NCBI RefSeq assembly: GCF_014490445.1
Contig: NZ_JACTUZ010000019.1
Span: 1 to 45,359 of the forward strand
Length of the DNA: 45,359 nucleotides
Direction: 5' to 3'
Origin: Pseudoroseomonas ludipueritiae
GTDB taxonomy: Bacteria; Pseudomonadota; Alphaproteobacteria; Acetobacterales; Acetobacteraceae
Positions 1 to 8,814 of the stretch are shown here, one piece after another. The notes under the pieces are model-generated. The model was given only the letters and a program-made list of their open reading frames with translations. It was not told where the DNA came from and made no database searches. The translations under genes were made by a program, and so were the position numbers. Position 1 is the stretch's first letter; each line of letters begins with the position of its first letter.

Positions 1-39
1 CTCTGCCTCGCAGCCGCCGCCGTTTGGATCAAGATCTAA
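1..39 (+). CDS. C-terminal end of an upstream gene (partial)
   Basis: The first 39 bases read as an open frame ending in TAA at 37-39. The last residues would be LCLAAAAVWIKI, a hydrophobic stretch that fits the end of a membrane helix. With only twelve codons visible, neither the product nor even the reality of the gene can be established. It is listed because a gene running in from the left is the simplest reading. Confidence 0.25.
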   Translation, partial: LCLAAAAVWIKI

Positions 40-449
40 CAGGCCTTAGGCGGCGCGCCAGGGCGCCTGCCTGCCGCTGTGCGGTATCTGAAGGCCGGTC
101 CCTGATCTCCAACCGCGAATTTTCCTGGGCAGGATAAGGTTGGCCGTACCTCGAAGCAGGGCGCCGGTTCTTGTGGCACGACCCAGCCACGCTCCCGTTG
201 GTGTTGACCTTGTTGAGCTGGTGGTTTTTCGGGCTGAGGCGTGGCGGAGCTAAGACGATGGGATTGCTAGCACCTCGTAAGGCGATGTTACTGCAAGCCT
301 ACCCTCCAGCTTCCCTGACAGACCTATGCAAACACCGCTTCGGCGCGAAGTTTGACGGTCATTATTAGACAAATATTTTTGGTGGCGTATTGTCCACTTC
401 AATATAGTTATACGTCTTGAATAGAATAAGACCTGACGGGCCTTAGATG
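40..449. other. non-coding stretch, nothing recognised
   Basis: I find no gene that I can support here. A 65-codon frame starts with TTG at 171 but has no ribosome binding site and no recognisable family. The part around 360-430 is clearly lower in GC than its surroundings. No tRNA, insertion-sequence end or clear terminator was seen. Confidence 0.4.
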
Positions 450-701
450 TCAGTTTCCCATCCGGATCCGTCGGATCTGCTCCAGTTCGCCAGGGTTGGG
501 TTTCACCTCAGCGATATAGGAGCAGAGAATATCCTCCGCGGCGTCGCGCATGTCCCCGGGCGGAAACCTCCTGACGACGAGCGCCATCATGCTCAAGGCG
601 CCGATTGCACTGTTCCGTTTGCCGTCCGTGATGACATTGCCAATGATCTGCAAATACGCGTCCAGTTCCATGGTGATGCTTTGCAGGTAAGGCTGCGTCA
701 T
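450..701 (-). CDS. small hypothetical protein (83 aa)
   Basis: This is an orphan gene for a small, apparently soluble and probably helical protein. I do not recognise the family. The start at 701 (MTQPYLQSI) is preferred over an earlier ATG because an AAGGGA ribosome site lies just upstream. The middle (residues about 20-50) is hydrophobic and Met-rich (GALSMMALVVRRFPPGDM), and the C-terminus is mixed charge. No signal peptide, cysteine cluster or catalytic motif is visible. It stands alone, with more than 400 bases to the aldolase gene on one side and a low-GC stretch on the other, so context gives no hint of its role. Confidence 0.55.
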   Translation of the reverse strand: MTQPYLQSITMELDAYLQIIGNVITDGKRNSAIGALSMMALVVRRFPPGDMRDAAEDILCSYIAEVKPNPGELEQIRRIRMGN

Positions 702-1129
702 CAGAGATTCCCTTGCACACCCGTTTCCATTGTGTAGAGGAAACGCCAGGCCCAGCCGCATCGGCCAGTCGGGATTTGTAAGCTTTATCAGCGGGTGAGC
801 TGACCGATAACCATGGGGCCTTGCCGTTCATTCGGCTGCCCGCGCGCAGCCCGCTTGGCAGGAGAAACGACCCGCAGGGGAGGGCCTGTCGGGTTGATGG
901 AGGCCTGTCACCGGTTGAGGCGGCACCGCTTTTCCACCCGAGGTTTGACGGCACGCCCGTCGTCGGTAGCTGCCCTGCCGAGGGCTACGCTCCACCCATG
1001 CTGATGCTCTTCCACCGGCCACCTCACCAGCCATTGCCGCTGGCCTCCTAAGCCAGGCTTTGGCATCCAGGATGGGCGACACCCTGAGCCTGCTGATCCA
1101 GCAGCGCCGGCGCGGGACCTGGTGAGCCG
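702..1129. other. intergenic stretch, no supported gene
   Basis: About 430 bases without a convincing gene. Short frames exist on both strands (for example 813-1004 and 828-1082), but they are rich in Arg, Pro and Ser in the way typical of wrong-frame translation of high-GC DNA and lack ribosome sites. A short inverted repeat TCAGC/GCTGA lies near 788-803. It may be decayed coding DNA. Confidence 0.4.
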
Positions 1130-1894
1130 TCAGGACGCGTAATCAGGTTCCTCGCGGTCCAGCACCCGGCGCCAGGCATTCAGGTGCAGGCGGGCATCGA
1201 TCTTATCCCCCCAGGCGCCATGCCACTTGCGGCGCAGGCGATCCGGCAGGGTATGCATCGGCTGCCCGGTTGACATGGCGGTCATCTGGTACATCGCTGT
1301 GCGTTCGGCGATGAAGCACTCGTCGAAGGCGTCATGCACGGTTGGCCCCACCACCGTCACGCCGTGCCCACGCATCACCATGACGGATCTGTCGCCCATC
1401 AACCGGGCGATGCGGTCGCCTTCCTCGCTCTGGTGCACCGGCTCGTCACCCTCATGGTCATAGACCACACGGTCGTTCAGCAGCAGGTTGTTATGGTGAG
1501 AAAGGCGAAGCTCCGCGTCCCGCAGCAGCGAAAGCGCGGTCAGCCAGCGCGGGTGGACATGCACCACGCATTTCGCCTCGGGCTTCTGCAGGTGGATACG
1601 CGCGTGGATATGGAAGGCCACCTTGCGCAACTCGCCGCTGCCTTGCAGCACCTTGCCATCCAGGTCGCAGACAATCAGGTCGCTGGCCTTCAGCTCCTGG
1701 AACAGGTAGCCGCGCGGGTTGATCAGGAAGCGGGGCGGGCCATCGCCGGGGAGCATCAAGGAATTGTGATTGCCGATCTGCTCGTTCCAGCCTTCCCTTG
1801 CCGCGATGCGGAAGACTGCCGCCATGTCGCGGCGCAGTTCCCATTCCTGTTCCTCGGCCTCGCTTCCGCTCAGCGCTTCGATCACAGCCGCCAT
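1130..1894 (-). CDS. class II aldolase/adducin family protein
   Basis: A soluble metal-dependent enzyme of the class II aldolase (fuculose-1-phosphate aldolase/adducin head) fold, 254 aa, the full family length. Seen: an N-terminal helix followed by GNHNSLMLP near residues 42-50, the zinc-binding HVHP motif near residues 112-115, and MRGHGVTVVG near residue 175, which carries the third zinc histidine. Family members cleave or epimerise phosphorylated sugars or act on related hydroxy-acids; the substrate here cannot be read from sequence. The start at 1894 is supported by GGGAGG six bases upstream. The gene lies 61 bases after the deacylase gene on the same strand, so the two may be co-transcribed, next to a divergent peptide-type importer. 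Confidence 0.88.
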   Translation of the reverse strand: MAAVIEALSGSEAEEQEWELRRDMAAVFRIAAREGWNEQIGNHNSLMLPGDGPPRFLINPRGYLFQELKASDLIVCDLDGKVLQGSGELRKVAFHIHARIHLQKPEAKCVVHVHPRWLTALSLLRDAELRLSHHNNLLLNDRVVYDHEGDEPVHQSEEGDRIARLMGDRSVMVMRGHGVTVVGPTVHDAFDECFIAERTAMYQMTAMSTGQPMHTLPDRLRRKWHGAWGDKIDARLHLNAWRRVLDREEPDYAS

Positions 1895-1955
1895 CGGTGC
1901 CTCCCAGGGTTACGGAAGGGCAGCATGCTATGGTGGGGATGCGCGGTTCCACAAT

Positions 1956-2954
1956 TCATAAATCATGCGCAACGATGGCGACCGGGTCGCCGGCCCGCAC
2001 ACGGCCGGCGAAGCGCACGCACCAGAGCAGGCCGGAACTGCCATAGGCGAGGGGGATGGCGTCACGCCCCGGGGCCTCGGTCAGGTGCAGCCGACCGGCC
2101 GGGTCGCCGGCCGCCACGGTGGTCCCTAGCGGGTCGGCGGCCTCCCAGATACCGTCCCGTGGCGCGAAGACATAGTCGGAGAAGTCCGGCACCGTCATGC
2201 GCCGGGAAGGGCCATGAGGTCCCGTCGCGGGCTGCCCCGGCAGCACGCCGGCATGGCGCAGCACATTGGTGACACCGCGCCGCGTGATGGCAAGGTTGCC
2301 CGCGTGCAGCCGGCCGCCGCCACCCAGCTCGGAGGACAGCGCCACGATGCCCCGCCGCTCGGCGGAGGCCAGCAGGGTCGGGCCGGCATTCACCTCCCGC
2401 AGCACCATGGTGATGGGGGCGCCGAAGGCATCGGCCATGTCCAGTGTGCGGCGCATCATCTCCGGGTCATCCAGCGCGTGGCCGACAGCGCAAGGCAGGA
2501 TATCCATGCCTGTGCCGCCGGAATGCAGGTCCATCTGGAAGTCGCAGAGCGGCAGCAGCACGCTGTCCACGAAATGCGCCAGTACCTGAGCGAAGGTGCC
2601 GAAGGGGTCGCCAGGGAAGCAGCGGTTGAAGTCCCGGCCGTCGATGGGCGAGAGGCGCTTGCCGGCGGCGCAGGCGGGGTAATGCATCGCGGGCAGCAGG
2701 ATCACGCGGCCCTGTACCTCCTCCGCCCGAAGATCGCGGGCGAGGTCGAGCAGCGCGACCTGGCCTTCGTATTCGTCGCCGTGGTTGCCGGCGGTCAGCA
2801 GCACGGTCGGGCCCTGGCCATTGGCGATGGACACGATCGGCACAAGCTCCGTCCCCCAGCCGCTGTCGTCGCGGGAGCGCGGCACCCGGAGCTGCCCGAT
2901 CTGCTTTCCCTTCCTGTCGAGATCCAACTCCGCCACAACCGGGCTTGCCGTCAT
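1956..2954 (-). CDS. succinylglutamate desuccinylase/aspartoacylase family deacylase (DoeB-like)
   Basis: A zinc-dependent hydrolase of the AstE/AspA family, 332 aa, expected to remove an acyl group from an N-acylated amino acid or similar compound in the cytoplasm. Seen: the metal-binding NHGDEYEG near residue 55 (His and Glu ligands), RDFNRCFPGDP near 108, and FQMDLHSGG near 140 carrying the third ligand. The spacing and the N-terminal layout resemble DoeB, which deacetylates N-acetyl-diaminobutyrate in ectoine breakdown, but no other ectoine genes are here, so the exact substrate is open. The start at 2954 has AAAAGG upstream; longer readings run through the divergent promoter and into the opposite gene. 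It is transcribed away from the ABC importer, whose cargo may be its substrate. Confidence 0.85.
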   Translation of the reverse strand: MTASPVVAELDLDRKGKQIGQLRVPRSRDDSGWGTELVPIVSIANGQGPTVLLTAGNHGDEYEGQVALLDLARDLRAEEVQGRVILLPAMHYPACAAGKRLSPIDGRDFNRCFPGDPFGTFAQVLAHFVDSVLLPLCDFQMDLHSGGTGMDILPCAVGHALDDPEMMRRTLDMADAFGAPITMVLREVNAGPTLLASAERRGIVALSSELGGGGRLHAGNLAITRRGVTNVLRHAGVLPGQPATGPHGPSRRMTVPDFSDYVFAPRDGIWEAADPLGTTVAAGDPAGRLHLTEAPGRDAIPLAYGSSGLLWCVRFAGRVRAGDPVAIVAHDL

Positions 2955-3038
2955 CGGACCTTTTCCCAAAACGATTGATTGATGCGAACGACAAACGAAG
3001 GCTAGCATCCTGCGCGGAAGATGGCAGAGGGCTCGACC
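2955..3038. promoter_or_regulatory. divergent promoter region
   Basis: An 84-base gap separates the divergent deacylase and binding-protein genes, so both promoters must lie here or overlap the gene starts. The DNA is AT-richer than its surroundings (2965-3000). I could not assign confident -35/-10 pairs or an operator. Confidence 0.4.
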
Positions 3039-4583
3039 ATGCTGACGCGACGGGATTTCGGCCTCGCTGCGGGTGGACTGGCGGTTCTTCCGGGTCTGGC
3101 GCGGCCCGCGCTGGCGCAGCGCGCCGGCGGCAACCTCGTGATGGCCCAGCAGGCCCAGCCGCCGACCCTGGATGCGCAGGTGACCACCGCCCAGGCCGCG
3201 CGCAACATCTCGCTGCATCTCTACGAGACGCTCTATGCGCGCGACGAAGCGGGCAACCCGGTGCCGGACCTGGCCGAGGGCGTGGACATCTCGCCGGACG
3301 GGCTGACCTATCGCTTCGCCCTGCGGGACGCGCGCTTCCACAATGGCAAGCCGATGACCTCGGCCGATGTGAAGGCCAGCCTGCTGCGCTATGGGCGGGT
3401 CGGCGGCTCGGCTTTCATCATGCAGCCGGTCGATGCCATCGAGGCACCGGACGCCCGCACCGTGGTGGTGCGCATGAAGGCGCCTTCGCCCGGCTTCATC
3501 GCCGGCATTTCCTCCCCCCGCGCGCCCTGCGCCATCATGCCGGAGGAGGAAGCGGGCAAGGAAGCCAGCAAGAACGAGGCGATCGGCACCGGTCCATACC
3601 GCTTCGTGGAATACCGGCCCGACAGCCATGTGCAGCTGGCACGCTTTGCCGACTATGTGCAGAACCGCGCCTACCAGGGCATGGACGGCTTCGCGGGCCG
3701 CAAGGTGCCGAATGTCGAGAACATCACCATCCGCTTCGTCGCGGAAGGCGGCGCGCGCACGGCCGGGCTCCAGGCGGGGGAGATGCATATCCTCGAGGCC
3801 ATCGCCGTGCCGGCGGCGCAGCGGCTGCGCTCCGATGCCTCACTGAAGATGCATGAGATGATGCCATGGTCCTTCCAGACCCTCATGCTCAACCTGGCGC
3901 AGCCGCCGATGGACAATCCGGCCTTTCGCCGTGCGCTGCAGGCGGCGCTGGACCTGGAGGAGATCATGGCCATCTCCACCGACGGCCTCTACCGCATGAC
4001 GCATGGCTGGCAGCACCCCGGCACCACCTATTTCGCCGGCGATGCCGGCAAGGAACTGTACAACATCAACAACAAGGACCGTGCCAAGGCCCTGCTGAAG
4101 GAAGCGAACTACAAGGGGGAGGAGATCATCCTCCTGGGCGACAGCAGCTTCAAGAACCACAACGACACCATCGTCACCGCTGCCGAGCAACTGCGGGGCA
4201 TTGGCATCAATGTGCGCGTGAACATCACGGACTGGCCCACCGCCTTCAGCCAGCGCACGCAGCGCAGCGGCTGGCATGTCTGGGCGCTGATGCTGGGCAT
4301 CGAGCCCTATGAAGGGCCTTACGGTGTTGTCGGCTTCTTCTCCGGCCATGCGCCGGTGCAGCATGTGCGGGACGAGGTGATCGAGGATTGCCAGCGCCGC
4401 CTGACGACAGGGCTGAAGGAGGAGGAGCGCAAGCAGGCCGTGGCCGATTTCCAGAAGCGCATGTATGACGAGGCCATCGCCATCAAATGCGGCGATGTCG
4501 GCATCGTGCAGGCCACGCGGGCGCAGGTACGCGACTACAAGCCCTATCGCATTCCGCGCATGTGGGGCGTGTCGCTGGGCTAG
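3039..4583 (+). CDS. ABC transporter substrate-binding protein (SBP family 5)
   Basis: Periplasmic binding protein of the DppA/OppA type, 514 aa, which captures the cargo and delivers it to the permeases. The N-terminus MLTRRDFGL followed by a hydrophobic run and LARPALAQ is a twin-arginine signal with an AlaLeuAla-type cleavage site near residue 27, implying export in folded form. The body has the family's typical pattern (DISPDGLTYRFALRDARFHNGKPMTSADVKAS split over residues about 85-115). The start at 3039 is preferred to 3021 because GAGGG lies seven bases upstream and the twin arginines then fall at residues 4-5. First gene of the five-gene importer operon. Confidence 0.93.
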   Translation: MLTRRDFGLAAGGLAVLPGLARPALAQRAGGNLVMAQQAQPPTLDAQVTTAQAARNISLHLYETLYARDEAGNPVPDLAEGVDISPDGLTYRFALRDARFHNGKPMTSADVKASLLRYGRVGGSAFIMQPVDAIEAPDARTVVVRMKAPSPGFIAGISSPRAPCAIMPEEEAGKEASKNEAIGTGPYRFVEYRPDSHVQLARFADYVQNRAYQGMDGFAGRKVPNVENITIRFVAEGGARTAGLQAGEMHILEAIAVPAAQRLRSDASLKMHEMMPWSFQTLMLNLAQPPMDNPAFRRALQAALDLEEIMAISTDGLYRMTHGWQHPGTTYFAGDAGKELYNINNKDRAKALLKEANYKGEEIILLGDSSFKNHNDTIVTAAEQLRGIGINVRVNITDWPTAFSQRTQRSGWHVWALMLGIEPYEGPYGVVGFFSGHAPVQHVRDEVIEDCQRRLTTGLKEEERKQAVADFQKRMYDEAIAIKCGDVGIVQATRAQVRDYKPYRIPRMWGVSLG

Positions 4584-4589
4584 GGCGCC

Positions 4590-5540
4590 ATGCTGAAATA
4601 CGCGGCGGGGCGGTTGCTGGCGGCGCTGCCGGTGCTGCTGATCGTCTCGCTGATGTCCTTCGCCATCGTCTGGATCGTGCCCGGCGACGTGGCCTCCGAA
4701 ATGGCCGGGCCCACCGCGACGGCCGAGGAGCTGGCGCAGCTGCGGGACCGGCTGGGGCTGAACAAGCCATGGCCCGAGCAGCTCCTGGGCTGGTACGGCG
4801 CGCTGGCGGTGGGGGACCTCGGCCAGAGCATCCTGCTGCGCCAGGGCGTCGGGGCCGCCATCCTGGAGCGGCTGCCGGTGACGCTGTCCCTGACCTTCCT
4901 GGCGCTGGCCATTGCCCTGGTCCTCGGCACGGCGCTGGGGGTGCTGGCCGCGGTGCGGGCGGGGCAGGGGGCGGACCGCCTGGCCATGGGCACGGCGCTG
5001 ATCGGCTTTTCCCTGCCGGACTTCTGGCTGGGGCTGGTGCTGATGTACGTGCTGGCGGTGCAACTGGCCTGGCTGCCCACCGGCGGCTTCGTGCCCTTCA
5101 GCCAGGACCCGCTGGGTTGGCTGCGCTTCATGGTGCTGCCGGCGGGCACCCTGGCCCTGTCCCAGATGGGCCTCTTCGCCCGCATGACCCGCGCGGCGAT
5201 GCTGGAAGTGCTGCGCCAGGATTATGTGCGGACGGCGCGGGCCAAGGGCATGCCGGGCTGGGTGGTCATCGGCAAGCATGCCTTCCGCAACGCGCTGATC
5301 CCGGTGGTGACGGTGGCCGGCATCGCCTCCGGCGTGCTGCTGGGCGGCGCGGTGGTGATCGAGCAGGTCTTCAGCCTGCCAGGGGTGGGGCGCCTGATCA
5401 TCGGCGCCATCCAGCGGCGGGACTATCCGGTGATCCAGGGCGGGCTGCTGCTGACCGCCACCATCTTCGTCCTCGTCAATCTCGCCGTGGACCTGCTCTA
5501 CGCCTGGCTCGACCCAAGGATTCGCCATGGCCGTGGCTAG
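4590..5540 (+). CDS. ABC transporter permease (DppB-like)
   Basis: Inner-membrane permease of a dipeptide/oligopeptide-type importer, 316 aa. It begins with a hydrophobic helix (LLAALPVLLIVSLMSFAIVW) and has about six membrane segments. The EAA loop that docks the ATPase is seen as YVRTARAKGMPGWVVIGKHA near residues 211-230, followed by NALIPVVT. The gene starts six bases after the binding protein stop and overlaps the next permease by 14 bases, showing a single operon. Cargo is unknown; Dpp/Opp-type systems also move glutathione, nickel chelates and opines. Confidence 0.92.
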   Translation: MLKYAAGRLLAALPVLLIVSLMSFAIVWIVPGDVASEMAGPTATAEELAQLRDRLGLNKPWPEQLLGWYGALAVGDLGQSILLRQGVGAAILERLPVTLSLTFLALAIALVLGTALGVLAAVRAGQGADRLAMGTALIGFSLPDFWLGLVLMYVLAVQLAWLPTGGFVPFSQDPLGWLRFMVLPAGTLALSQMGLFARMTRAAMLEVLRQDYVRTARAKGMPGWVVIGKHAFRNALIPVVTVAGIASGVLLGGAVVIEQVFSLPGVGRLIIGAIQRRDYPVIQGGLLLTATIFVLVNLAVDLLYAWLDPRIRHGRG

Positions 5541-6381
5541 GCGGGTGCCGGGCACATGGTCCCGGCTGCTGGCGCATCCTTCCTTCCGCTGGGGGCTGCT
5601 GCTCTTCGCGCTGGTCGCGCTCTGCGGACTGCTGGCGGCCTGGGTGGCGCCCCATGACCCGCTGCGGAACAATTTCCGCGCGCGGCTGATGGCTCCGGGG
5701 GAGGCCCATTGGCTGGGCACCGACCGCTTCGGACGCGACATCCTCAGCCGCACGCTCCACGGGGCACAGGTCTCGCTGCGCATCGGGCTGGCGGTGGCCG
5801 GCGTCACGGCCCTGGTGGGCGGCGCGGTGGGCGCGCTGGCGGGCTTCGCGCGGCGGCTGGATGGGCCGCTGATGCGCCTCATGGATGCGCTGATGGCCTT
5901 TCCGGCGGTGCTGCTGGCCATTGCCCTGGCGGCGGCGCTGGGCCCTTCCGAGATCAATGCCATCCTGGCGCTGAGCATCGCCTATGTGCCGCGCACCGCC
6001 CGCGTGATGCGCGCGGGCGTCATGGTGGTGCGGGAATTCCCCTTCGTGGAAGGCGCGCAGGCCATTGGCGCTTCCTCCACCCGCGTGCTGCTGCGGCACG
6101 TGCTGCCGAACGCGCTGGCGCCGCTGGTGGTGCAGCAGACCTATGTCTTCGCCCTCGCCGTGCTGGCGGAGGCCGTGCTCTCCTTCCTCGGCGTCGGCCC
6201 GCCGCCGCCGACGCCGACGCTGGGAGGCATCATCTCGGAGGGGCGGGACTATATCCAGGAAGCGCCCTGGATCTCCATCGTGCCTGGCATTGGCATCGCG
6301 CTGACGGTCCTGGGGTTGAACCTGATGGGCGATGGCCTTCGCGACGCCCTGGACCCCCGGCTGCGGGATGCCGTGCGATGA
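5527..6381 (+). CDS. ABC transporter permease (DppC-like)
   Basis: Second inner-membrane permease of the importer, 284 aa. A hydrophobic N-terminal segment is followed by the DppC-type sequence LGTDRFGRDILSRTLHGAQV near residues 61-80. The EAA loop is FVEGAQAIGASSTRVLLRHV near residues 174-193, followed by LPNALAPL. It pairs with the DppB-like subunit to form the channel. The start overlaps the end of the preceding gene by 14 bases, and its TGA overlaps the ATG of the next gene (ATGA), which indicates translational coupling. Confidence 0.92.
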   Translation: MAVARRVPGTWSRLLAHPSFRWGLLLFALVALCGLLAAWVAPHDPLRNNFRARLMAPGEAHWLGTDRFGRDILSRTLHGAQVSLRIGLAVAGVTALVGGAVGALAGFARRLDGPLMRLMDALMAFPAVLLAIALAAALGPSEINAILALSIAYVPRTARVMRAGVMVVREFPFVEGAQAIGASSTRVLLRHVLPNALAPLVVQQTYVFALAVLAEAVLSFLGVGPPPPTPTLGGIISEGRDYIQEAPWISIVPGIGIALTVLGLNLMGDGLRDALDPRLRDAVR

Positions 6382-7343
6382 CAGTGCCGCTGCTCTCGGT
6401 GCGGAACCTTTCCGTCAGCTTCGGCCCGCTGCGGGTGCTGGAAGGCCTTTCCTTCGACCTGGCAGAAGGCGAGGTGCTGGGCGTCGTCGGCGAAAGCGGC
6501 AGCGGGAAATCCATGACGGCGCTGGCCATCATGGGCCTGTTGCCGCGCGGCGGGCGTGTTGTCGCCGGGCGCGCGGTGCTGGAAGGGCAGGAGGTCACCG
6601 CCCTGCCGGAACGCGACCTGCAGCGCCTGCGCGGCGCCCGCATGGCGATGATCTTTCAGGAGCCCATGACCAGCCTCAACCCGGTGCTGACGGTGGGGGA
6701 GCAGGTGGCGGAGGTGCTGCGCCGGCATCGCGGCATGAACCGGCGCGCCGCCCATGCCGAGGCGATCAAACTGCTGCGGCTGGTCGAGATCCCGGCGGCC
6801 GAGCGGCGGGTGGATGACTACCCGCACCAGCTTTCCGGCGGCCAGCGGCAGCGCGCCATGATCGCGATTGCGTTGGCCTGCCGACCCAAGCTGCTGATCG
6901 CGGATGAGCCGACCACGGCGCTGGATGCCACCGTGCAGGCGGGCATCCTTGATCTGCTGCGCGGATTGCAGCGGGAATTCGGGATGGCCGTGCTGCTGAT
7001 CACCCATGACCTTGGCGTCGTCGCCGACTTCGCCGACCGGGTGCTGGTGATGTATGCCGGGCGGGTCGCCGAGACGGGGCCGGCGGCCGCCCTCTTCGCG
7101 CATCCGCGGCATCCCTATACCCGGGCGTTGCTGGCTGCCATTCCCCGCCTCACCGGGCCGATTGCCGGGCTGCCCTCCATCCCTGGCGTGGTGCCCAGCC
7201 CCATGAATTTCCCGGCCGGATGCCGTTTCGCGCCGCGGTGCCCACATGCGCATCCGGAATGCAGCCTCGCACCACCGCCGCTGGTGCCCTTGCCGGATGG
7301 CCTCGCGGCAGCCTGCATCCTGCACCTGGAGCACGCCCCGTGA
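6378..7343 (+). CDS. ABC transporter ATP-binding protein (DppD-like)
   Basis: Cytoplasmic ATPase of the importer, 321 aa. Walker A is GESGSGKS at residues about 38-45, the Q loop is [12 protein letters not shown], the signature is LSGGQRQR, and Walker B is [12 protein letters not shown]. The C-terminal region has the oligopeptide-transporter extension with [14 protein letters not shown] near residue 285. The ATG at 6378 overlaps the preceding stop as ATGA; an open frame extends much further upstream but only as a shadow of the permease gene. It works as a heterodimer with the next ATPase. Confidence 0.93.
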   Translation: MTVPLLSVRNLSVSFGPLRVLEGLSFDLAEGEVLGVVGESGSGKSMTALAIMGLLPRGGRVVAGRAVLEGQEVTALPERDLQRLRGARMAMIFQEPMTSLNPVLTVGEQVAEVLRRHRGMNRRAAHAEAIKLLRLVEIPAAERRVDDYPHQLSGGQRQRAMIAIALACRPKLLIADEPTTALDATVQAGILDLLRGLQREFGMAVLLITHDLGVVADFADRVLVMYAGRVAETGPAAALFAHPRHPYTRALLAAIPRLTGPIAGLPSIPGVVPSPMNFPAGCRFAPRCPHAHPECSLAPPPLVPLPDGLAAACILHLEHAP

Positions 7344-8329
7344 CAGATGTGCCGCTGATCGAGGCGCGTGGACTCCACAAGACCTTTCCGGGCGGCGTGC
7401 ATGCCGTGGATGGCCTGGACCTCCGGCTGGGGGCCGGGGAGACGCTGGGGCTGGTAGGCGAATCCGGCTGCGGCAAATCGACCGTGGCCCGCCTGCTGCT
7501 GCGCCTGATCGACCCGGACGAGGGCATGCTATACTTCCGTGGAGAGGACCTGCGCGCCGCTGGCGCAGCGCGTCTGCGCCAGATGCGGCGCGACATGGGC
7601 ATCATCTTCCAGGACCCTTTCGGCAGCCTCAATCCCCGCATGACGGTGTCGCAGCTTCTGGCGGAACCGCTCGTGGTGCATGGCATCGGCAACCGCGCGG
7701 CCCGGGCGCAGCGGGTGTCGGAGCTGCTGACGCTGGTGGGGCTGCTGCCGGAGCATGCGGCGCGCTATCCACACGAATTCAGTGGCGGGCAACGGCAGCG
7801 TATCGCCATCGCGCGCGCCCTGGCCAGCCGGCCCGCATTGCTGGTCTGCGACGAGCCGACCAGCGCACTCGATGTTTCCATTCAGGCGCAGGTGCTGAAT
7901 TTGCTGGGCGACCTGCAACATCGGCTGGCGCTGGGCGTGTTGTTTGTGAGCCATAATCTGGCGGCCGTGCGGCACCTCGCCCCAAGAGTCGCGGTGATGT
8001 ACCTGGGCCGCGTGGTGGAGGAAGCGCCGCGGGAGGCGATATTCTCCAATCCGCAGCACCCCTATACGCAGGCACTGATATCGGCCGTGGTGGACCCCGG
8101 CGCACCGGCGCGGGGCCGGATCGTGTTGCGCGGGGAAGTGCCCAGCCCCGCCAATCCGCCCAGCGGCTGCGGCTTCCGGACCCGCTGCCTGCGCGCTCAG
8201 CGCCGTTGTGCCGAGGAGAAGCCGTACCTGACCGAGCAGGGGCCGCAGCATCTGGCTGCCTGCCACTTCCCAGGCCAGTACACAGTGGCGGAGTTAGAAC
8301 GGGCAGGAGCGGTACGCGCCAAGAGCTGA
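7340..8329 (+). CDS. ABC transporter ATP-binding protein (DppF-like)
   Basis: Second ATPase of the importer, 329 aa. Walker A GESGCGKS is at residues 40-47, the Q loop [12 protein letters not shown] follows, the signature is FSGGQRQR, and Walker B is [12 protein letters not shown]. The C-terminal extension carries [14 protein letters not shown], as expected for DppF/OppF proteins. I place the start at the GTG at 7340, which overlaps the TGA of the preceding gene (GTGA) and gives the expected N-terminus [16 protein letters not shown]. Last gene of the operon; a small GGCCT/AGGCC hairpin at 8336-8348 follows, without a clear T-run. Confidence 0.92.
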   Translation: MTDVPLIEARGLHKTFPGGVHAVDGLDLRLGAGETLGLVGESGCGKSTVARLLLRLIDPDEGMLYFRGEDLRAAGAARLRQMRRDMGIIFQDPFGSLNPRMTVSQLLAEPLVVHGIGNRAARAQRVSELLTLVGLLPEHAARYPHEFSGGQRQRIAIARALASRPALLVCDEPTSALDVSIQAQVLNLLGDLQHRLALGVLFVSHNLAAVRHLAPRVAVMYLGRVVEEAPREAIFSNPQHPYTQALISAVVDPGAPARGRIVLRGEVPSPANPPSGCGFRTRCLRAQRRCAEEKPYLTEQGPQHLAACHFPGQYTVAELERAGAVRAKS

Positions 8330-8770
8330 TGCTTTGGCCTGGCAGGCCGCGGAGGTAACCATCCAGTCCAGGCTCGGCCATGGTTGGCACGTCCGGCAGC
8401 GGCGCGGCGCGCTGGCGGCCGTGATAGCCAGAGCCAGCATGTCCCGCGTGAATGTCGAGCAGGTAAATTACATAATCCTTGTTATGCGTTATGAACGCAC
8501 CTGCATAAAAGGCCCTTTGTTGTCAACAGCTTACAGGTCAAAGGCTTGCGGGAAGTTCTCGTTTCGCCCCTCTTGATCAACATCTAGGTCAAGTGCTGGA
8601 ATATCAGCCTAGGGAACGGTGCCAAGCAAAACTCATGCCATTAGGCTAGATTTCCCAGGCAATATCAACGAGATATGGCAACCGACGGCAGATCGAAAGG
8701 TCAGCACGATATCTGCGCGTTATCGTGCCAGCGGCGACATAATATCCGCCACGATCAAGCCGGCCGCCCA
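8330..8770. other. host/prophage junction region, candidate attL
   Basis: No gene is supported in this 440-base gap between the importer operon and the terminator closing the prophage late operon. The part from about 8460 to 8640 is strikingly lower in GC and holds inverted repeats: CATAA/TTATG at 8471-8486, TGCGTT/AACGCA at 8485-8499, and CTTGA/TCAAG around 8573-8594. Such AT-rich repeat clusters are common in phage attachment arms, but without the right end of the prophage no att core can be named. No tRNA gene is seen here. Confidence 0.4.
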
Positions 8771-8805
8771 AACAAAACCGCCCGGCAGGTCTCCCCACCG
8801 AGCGG
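8771..8805 (-). terminator. intrinsic terminator closing the late/lysis operon
   Basis: On the minus strand CCGCTCGG and CCGGGCGG form an 8-bp stem (one G-U pair) with a 12-base loop, followed directly by TTTTGTTT. It lies ten bases after the endolysin stop codon, at the end of a run of minus-strand late genes. It would keep late transcription from running into the host junction. Confidence 0.75.
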
Positions 8806-8814
8806 CGATTGAGA

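Noticed and set aside
171-368. Short plus-strand frame with a hydrophobic start (65 codons)
   Set aside because: TTG start, no ribosome site, no family; likely chance.
366-375. TAGACAAATA shared with 45002-45011 as a possible att core or operator
   Set aside because: Ten low-complexity bases; one copy lies well outside the prophage left end set by the gene order, so chance is more likely.
3840-5978. Long minus-strand frame of 712 codons across the binding protein and permease genes
   Set aside because: It is antisense to well-supported importer genes, rich in His, Arg and Gln in the way of wrong-frame high-GC DNA, and has no family signal.
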